Assembly (NCBI GenBank): GCA_018825965.1
Contig: JAHKAA010000050.1
Span: forward strand, 216,346-280,345
Direction: 5' to 3'
DNA: 64,000 bases
Source: Gammaproteobacteria bacterium
Lineage (GTDB): Bacteria > Pseudomonadota > Gammaproteobacteria > Enterobacterales > Alteromonadaceae
Part shown: positions 59,731 to 64,000 of the stretch, piece after piece
Position numbering within the stretch: position 1 is the first letter of the stretch
Layout: each line of letters opens with the position of its first letter
The notes under the pieces: model-generated
What the model was told of the DNA's origin: nothing
The model's database searches: none
What the model saw: the letters and a program-made list of their open reading frames with translations, nothing else
Position numbers and translations under genes: made by a program

Positions 59731-60231
59731 GTGACTGAACATAAAATCTGGGTGCAAGCTTTGCTGGCTGGTTGTGGTGCAGCTTTGGTCATGGCGCTGT
59801 TGGCTTTATTGCAGCAATGGCAGCAGTTATGGCTGGTTGCTCCCTTTGGTGCCACAGCAGTGATTTTATTTGCCTTGCCGGGTAGTCCGCTTGGTAAAGC
59901 AAAAAATGTGATAGCCGGGCATTTTCTGGCTGCACTGATTGGCCTGACTTTTGTGCATGCCTTTGGTTTAACAGTATGGAGCCTGGCTATTGCAGTGGGG
60001 TTATCTATTGGCTTGATGGTGTTATGGAAAGTTACTCATCCACCTGCAGGCGCTACTACCTTACTTATTATGTTAACTGCGCCTGACTGGTGGTTTTTAT
60101 TTAATCCAGTGCTGACAGGTTCTGTATTGATGGTTGTGGTGGCCCATTATTATCATCAGAGCCACAGGAAAGGACATCAACATTTGGTTAAACGTAAAGC
60201 TGCAACAGCCAATACCAAAACGGAAGACTGA
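59731..60231 (+). CDS. HPP-family membrane protein
   Basis: 166 aa from the GTG at 59731 behind GAGGGGGG. Four or five transmembrane helices and the name motif HPPAGATTLLI (about residue 108), plus LWLVAPFGATAVILFALPGSPL. HPP proteins have been linked to nitrite transport in chloroplasts and cyanobacteria; the substrate here is unknown. Expression is probably controlled by the divergent TetR. Its 3' end overlaps the convergent AEC gene by 44 bp. Confidence 0.9.
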   Translation: MTEHKIWVQALLAGCGAALVMALLALLQQWQQLWLVAPFGATAVILFALPGSPLGKAKNVIAGHFLAALIGLTFVHAFGLTVWSLAIAVGLSIGLMVLWKVTHPPAGATTLLIMLTAPDWWFLFNPVLTGSVLMVVVAHYYHQSHRKGHQHLVKRKAATANTKTED

Positions 60232-61102
60232 TAAAACTTAAGAGCAAACCCAAGCCAACCAAAGCTGGTACTAAACGCAGTGCCAGCCCCGCACCAATGG
60301 CTATAGCTCCTGCTGACACCATAGGCGGCATAGCAGCTTCAAACACCACCACCTGCAGTAGTAATGGGTCTGGGTTGAACAAGCTTAAAAACCCTAAAGC
60401 CAGCAGAGGCATTAAAAGTAGCTTTACACCCAAAGCAAAAATCAGAGGTTTTGTTTCTTTATTGTCCAGCTGTAATCTGAACTGAAAACCCACCGCAATC
60501 ATAATGACAGGTACTAAAGTAGCGGCCAGGCTATCCAGTATCAGGCTGAAAAATGCCGGGTAAGGCCAGGGTTTCAGTGCCAACGCCAGAGCTAAAGCGA
60601 TAAAAGACGGAAAGGTTAAAATACGGCGGGCGATTTGGCCTGCTGTTGGTGTGGCTGCATTAGGGTTGTACCAGGCGGCTAAAATAGTGGAGTAGGTTGC
60701 CAGTGCCACAAAAGAGCCTGCCTGATCGTAAATCATGGCGAAGGGCAGGGCTTTTTCGCCAAAAAAGGCTTCCACCATAGGAAAACCTAAAAAAGAGGTA
60801 TTGCCTAAAGGTAATACCACCAGCAAAGCGCCGACTGTGGTTTTTTCCCAGTGCCAGATTTTACCGGCCAGAATGATAAGCCCAGCCACTATAACCAACA
60901 GGACCCAAGGAGTAATAGCAGCTAACCAGAGTTGACTGGAGAATTCCAACAGCGGAATTTTTTGCAGCACTAAAGCCGGCAGGGCAACAAAAAGCACAAA
61001 CTGATTCAGCACCAAGCCTGTTTCCTGCGGAAACTGCGGCAGTTTACGCAGCAAAGCACCAATGATCAGATAAATCAGAACTAAAGCAAAACTTTCCATC
61101 AT
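60188..61102 (-). CDS. AEC-family transporter (auxin efflux carrier / malonate permease type)
   Basis: 304 aa, about ten transmembrane helices. ALVLIYLIIGALLRKLP at the start, LGNTSFLGFPMVEAFFG and FEAAMPPMVSAGAIAIGAGL are family-typical. Substrate unknown, probably an organic acid or small anion. It ends inside the HPP gene on the opposite strand. Confidence 0.9.
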   Translation of the reverse strand: MMESFALVLIYLIIGALLRKLPQFPQETGLVLNQFVLFVALPALVLQKIPLLEFSSQLWLAAITPWVLLVIVAGLIILAGKIWHWEKTTVGALLVVLPLGNTSFLGFPMVEAFFGEKALPFAMIYDQAGSFVALATYSTILAAWYNPNAATPTAGQIARRILTFPSFIALALALALKPWPYPAFFSLILDSLAATLVPVIMIAVGFQFRLQLDNKETKPLIFALGVKLLLMPLLALGFLSLFNPDPLLLQVVVFEAAMPPMVSAGAIAIGAGLALRLVPALVGLGLLLSFISLPFWYWLLQLYV

Positions 61103-61125
61103 TACTCCTTTATACAGAGCAAAGT

Positions 61126-61461
61126 TTACTCTGAAGCGGCCTCTGTGCCTATGCGACTTTCGCCTGATAGCTGCTGCAACAGGTCTAGCTGTTTGGCGCC
61201 TTGCTTGAGCAACAACTCTTTGTCGTTTTTAGTCCATTGTTTCAGCTGATATTCCAGTTTGCTGGCTGAGGAGCGACAGGGCATAGGGTAACTGAAGGCT
61301 AACTGCAACGGACCCTTACCCTTCAGCGCCTTAGCCCCACCTTTTAATTCGCCGCTATGCTGGCGTAAACGCCGTTCAGGTTGGGTGCTGATCCCTGTGT
61401 ATAAAGCGCCTGTTGCGGTGCGTACCATATAAACAAACCATGGGGTTGATACTGCGGTCAT
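61126..61461 (-). CDS. GIY-YIG nuclease family protein (YhbQ-like)
   Basis: 111 aa. WFVYMVRTATGALYTGISTQPERRLRQH holds the GIY-YIG-equivalent (VYM...YTG), with the catalytic Arg, and ASKLEYQLKQW the Glu. UPF0213 size. Possible DNA or RNA nuclease. Confidence 0.93.
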   Translation of the reverse strand: MTAVSTPWFVYMVRTATGALYTGISTQPERRLRQHSGELKGGAKALKGKGPLQLAFSYPMPCRSSASKLEYQLKQWTKNDKELLLKQGAKQLDLLQQLSGESRIGTEAASE

Positions 61462-61534
61462 GCCTTGTCCTGTTAGTTCTGCTACACTAGCGACGATTTA
61501 ACGGTTTGAAGGCCGATACTTTAAAGGAAATTGC

Positions 61535-62797
61535 ATGTCATTTGCCACGCTTGGTTTAGATCCCCGTATTCTTTCTGCTGTGACCAATCAGGGTTACCAC
61601 ACCCCAACCCCTATTCAACAGCAAACCATACCTGTGATCTTAGAAGGCAAAGATGTGCTTGCCGGTGCTCAGACCGGCACAGGGAAAACCGCTGCTTTTA
61701 CTTTGCCTGTATTACAGTTGCTCAGTAAAAACACCACCAAAGTCAGTCATCTGCAGGTGCGTTGTTTGGTGCTGACGCCTACACGGGAGCTGGCGCAGCA
61801 GGTGGCTGATAGTGTCAAAGCTTATGGTGCTGATTTACCGCTAAAGTATGCGGTGTTTTATGGTGGTGTTTCTATTAACCCTCAATACGATCAGGCCAGC
61901 CGTGGTTTAGATATTCTGGTCGCAACTCCCGGGCGTTTACTGGATCATTTGCATCAGGGGACGGTCAGCTTGTCAGAGTTGCAAATTCTGGTGCTGGATG
62001 AAGCCGACCGTATGTTGGATATGGGCTTTATTCACGATATTAAACGTATTATGGCGCGTTTACCCAAAGAGCGGCAGACGCTGTTTTTCTCAGCTACTTT
62101 TGCTAAAGAAATCAAAGAACTGGCGGACACTTTATTAAAGTCACCGGTATTGATTGAAGTGGCTAAACCAAACAGCACTGCAGATAAAGTAGAGCAACTG
62201 GCGTATAGAGTGGATTCGCAGCGCAAACGCGAGATGTTATCTTATCTGATTGGCTCGCGCCAATGGAAACAAGTGCTGATTTTCAGCCGCACTAAACATG
62301 GTGCAGACCGTTTAGCGAAACAGTTGCGTTTGGATGGCATAGAAGCCGGTGCTATTCATGGCGATAAAAGTCAGGGCGCACGCACCAAAGCGCTGGATGA
62401 TTTTAAAAACAACAGATTAAGTGTATTGGTTGCCACAGACATCGCAGCCCGCGGCCTGGATATTGAAGAGCTGCCAATAGTCGTTAACTACGATTTACCG
62501 CAGGTGGCTGAGGATTATGTGCACCGTATTGGCCGGACTGGCCGTGCTGGCAATTCAGGTTTGGCCTTAAGCTTAATCACGCCAGATGATCTGCTGATGC
62601 TGCAAGCTATAGAAAAACTGACTAAACAGGTGATCACACAGCAGGTTTTGCCTGGCTATGAACACGACCCGAAAATGAATCACAGCAGCAAAAAAGCCGA
62701 TGCTGAAGAAGAGCGGGTGCAAAAAGTGGCCAGCCGCAATAAACAGCTGGCTAAAGAAAAAGCCAGGTTACGTTCGCAGGCTGTCGGCAAAAAATAA
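61535..62797 (+). CDS. rhlE: DEAD-box RNA helicase (RhlE-like)
   Basis: 420 aa. Q motif YHTPTPIQQQTIP, I AQTGTGKTAAF, Ia PTRELAQQV, II VLDEADRMLDMGF, III FFSATF, IV-VI IFSRTKHGADR, VATDIAARGLDI, HRIGRTGRAG. A short basic tail follows. It unwinds RNA in ribosome assembly or decay. The start at 61535 follows AAAGGAAA. Confidence 0.94.
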   Translation: MSFATLGLDPRILSAVTNQGYHTPTPIQQQTIPVILEGKDVLAGAQTGTGKTAAFTLPVLQLLSKNTTKVSHLQVRCLVLTPTRELAQQVADSVKAYGADLPLKYAVFYGGVSINPQYDQASRGLDILVATPGRLLDHLHQGTVSLSELQILVLDEADRMLDMGFIHDIKRIMARLPKERQTLFFSATFAKEIKELADTLLKSPVLIEVAKPNSTADKVEQLAYRVDSQRKREMLSYLIGSRQWKQVLIFSRTKHGADRLAKQLRLDGIEAGAIHGDKSQGARTKALDDFKNNRLSVLVATDIAARGLDIEELPIVVNYDLPQVAEDYVHRIGRTGRAGNSGLALSLITPDDLLMLQAIEKLTKQVITQQVLPGYEHDPKMNHSSKKADAEEERVQKVASRNKQLAKEKARLRSQAVGKK

Positions 62798-62813
62798 CAG
62801 GTCGCCAGCCGTA

Positions 62814-63335
62814 TTATCCGTCTATGGGTTCAGCTGGCGTGTTTAATGTCAGCTGGTAAAACGCTAAATCTAACCAGCGGCCAAATTTAAAGCCAGCCTG
62901 AGTAATAGTGCCGCTGTGGCGAAAGCCATGTTTGGTATGCAATGCAATACTGGCTTCGTTAGCTGCATCTATACCACCAATCAGCAGGTGATAATTTTCC
63001 AGTTGAGCCTGCTCTATGATTTTCTGCAATACCAAAGCGCCATACCCTTTACCTTGCTGATCCGGCGCCACATAAACCGAATGCTCCACTGAATACTTAA
63101 AAGCAGGAAAAGCCCTGAAGGTGCCATAACTGCCAAAAGCCACCAGTTGATCCTGCTCGTTCAGCAGACCCAGCACCGGAAAATTCCCCGCTGTTTTGTT
63201 AGCAAACCACTGCTGCATAGTCACCATAGTGCGGGGTTTGTATTCATACAAAGCCGTGGTATTTAAAATAGCGTGGTTAAAAATGGTCAGAATGGCCCCG
63301 GCATGTTCTTCATAACAACAATAAACAAAACGCAT
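62814..63335 (-). CDS. GNAT acetyltransferase (phosphinothricin/methionine-sulfone acetyltransferase-like)
   Basis: 173 aa. ILTIFNHAILNTTALYEYKPRT, SVYVAPDQQGKGYGALVLQKI (CoA loop Gln-x-x-Gly-x-Gly) and GIDAANEASIALHTKHGFRHSGTI fit the PAT family. Substrate unknown. Confidence 0.9.
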   Translation of the reverse strand: MRFVYCCYEEHAGAILTIFNHAILNTTALYEYKPRTMVTMQQWFANKTAGNFPVLGLLNEQDQLVAFGSYGTFRAFPAFKYSVEHSVYVAPDQQGKGYGALVLQKIIEQAQLENYHLLIGGIDAANEASIALHTKHGFRHSGTITQAGFKFGRWLDLAFYQLTLNTPAEPIDG

Positions 63336-63347
63336 CAGGTTCTCCGG

Positions 63348-63626
63348 TTAGCTTCTGTACAGAGTTTTAATCAGATGATAACCAAACTGAGTTTTGATGG
63401 GGCCATGCACTTCCAGTACTGCTTTCTTAAACACCACTTCATCAAAAGCCCTGACCATTTGGCCCGGTTTGAACTCACCCAAATCGCCACCTTTTTTGCC
63501 GGAAGGGCAAAGTGAATGCTTTTTAGCTAAATCATGAAAGCTGGCACCTTTAGCCAGTAGTTGTTTTAATTTTTCTGCTTCTGCAGCAGTTTTTACCAAA
63601 ATATGGCAGGCGCAGGCTTTGGCCAT
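63348..63626 (-). CDS. ppiC: Peptidyl-prolyl cis-trans isomerase, parvulin (PpiC)
   Basis: 92 aa, single parvulin domain: ACHILVKTAAEAEKLKQLL, FHDLAKKHSLCPSGKKGGDLGEF, VFKKAVLEVHGPIKTQFGYHLIK. No signal peptide, so cytoplasmic. It precedes the GNAT gene by 12 bp on the same strand. Confidence 0.95.
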   Translation of the reverse strand: MAKACACHILVKTAAEAEKLKQLLAKGASFHDLAKKHSLCPSGKKGGDLGEFKPGQMVRAFDEVVFKKAVLEVHGPIKTQFGYHLIKTLYRS

Positions 63627-63826
63627 GGTGCGTATCCAGTCTGAATGAAATTGTAGTGGTAGTTTAAAGCAGCCTGGGCTGCACTGCCCGGATGATACAG
63701 AGTTTTCTGAGCAATTGGATCAGTGCGAATAAATATCCAACTTAAAGTTTGCTTCTCTGTAAATTAGTGCTAATACCGATGCGGGAGCGTGTGACATTCC
63801 TGTATTGATGTGTTAATTAATGTAAT

Positions 63827-63865
63827 TGAGGTGCACGTGATAAAGGTCAGAGAACTGAGGTGCAC
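63827..63865 (+). repeat. Direct repeat TGAGGTGCAC in the last intergenic region
   Basis: TGAGGTGCAC at 63827-63836 and again at 63856-63865, 29 bp apart, before the final gene. The rest of 63627-63918 has no gene. Possibly activator or repressor sites. Confidence 0.45.
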
Positions 63866-63918
63866 CGAAAACAATAAGATGGTCCAGAGAAATACATAAC
63901 ATCCTAAACGGAGAATAC

Positions 63919-64000
63919 ATGAAACATATTGGAAAAACCGCGCTGGCTTCAGCTATAGGCCTGGCATTATCTTGCGGTGCGACAGCTGCAACATTAGAAC
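63919..64000 (+). CDS. Start of a secreted protein, cut by the window end
   Basis: ATG 63919 with CGGAGAA upstream; MKHIGKTALASAIGLALSCG followed by ATAATLE is a clear signal peptide with cleavage near ATA-A. Nothing of the mature protein is visible. Confidence 0.75.
   Translation, partial: MKHIGKTALASAIGLALSCGATAATLE

Noticed and set aside
1..64000. CRISPR array, rRNA genes, IS transposases
   Set aside because: No regularly spaced repeats, no rRNA-like sequence and no transposase frame were seen.

Overview
The window is chromosomal DNA of a gammaproteobacterium, most likely of the Rheinheimera / Alishewanella / Alteromonadales neighbourhood. I infer this from gene content and protein style (mutS-pncC-recA, pqiABC, Na+-pumping oadGAB, ratAB, smpB-ssrA, TonB receptors, abundant signalling proteins), not from a database search. 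Gene density is high and most intergenic gaps hold recognisable promoters, operators or hairpin terminators.

Layout. 1-4.6 kb: repair block (mutS, pncC, recA with a LexA box). 4.7-10.3 kb: a solute-binding-like protein, then a methionine operon behind tandem MetJ boxes: metA followed by methionine synthase encoded as two genes, cut cleanly between the homocysteine and folate modules. 10.4-13.4 kb: PilZ protein, TPR lipoprotein, M28 peptidase. 13.4-19.1 kb: a leftward operon of three different photolyase/cryptochrome proteins joined by ATGA overlaps (FeS-BCP, DASH, and a third FAD type), followed by an OsmC-pirin fusion. 19.3-26.7 kb: a zrg-like zinc locus (ZrgA, DUF3299 protein, ABC ATPase, FtsX-like permease) with candidate Zur sites, split by a TonB receptor and a sulfotransferase. 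26.8-32.4 kb: an Hpt-REC-REC-GGDEF protein convergent with a very large GAF/multi-PAS hybrid histidine kinase. 32.7-34.2 kb: esterase, an orphan VapB antitoxin and a ladder of related hairpins.

34.25-39.32 kb: a compact integrated element of about 5.05 kb in the 3' end of the tmRNA gene ssrA, bounded by a 23-bp perfect direct repeat. All its genes point the same way as ssrA: a P2 gpA-type HUH Rep, an 80-aa ORF, an Xis-like HTH, a tyrosine integrase, and two unrecognised ORFs (113 and 250 aa) behind repeat-rich DNA. It carries no structural phage genes and supplies its own hairpin after ssrA, replacing the native terminator now 5 kb away. This is the best candidate for an undescribed system: a minimalist satellite or integrative rolling-circle element with two unknown cargo genes.

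39.3-46.3 kb: ssrA, smpB, ratA-ratB, bamE, recN (LexA box), nadK, then hrcA-grpE with a sigma32-type promoter. 46.4-53.4 kb: pqiABC and oadGAB. 53.4-57.3 kb: anmK, an M23 peptidase and tyrS. 57.3-64 kb: an HTH-receiver-like regulator divergent from an SPFH protein and a small RHH protein; a TetR regulator divergent from an HPP membrane protein with two operators; an AEC transporter, a GIY-YIG protein, an RhlE-like helicase, a GNAT, PpiC, and the start of a secreted protein cut by the window end.
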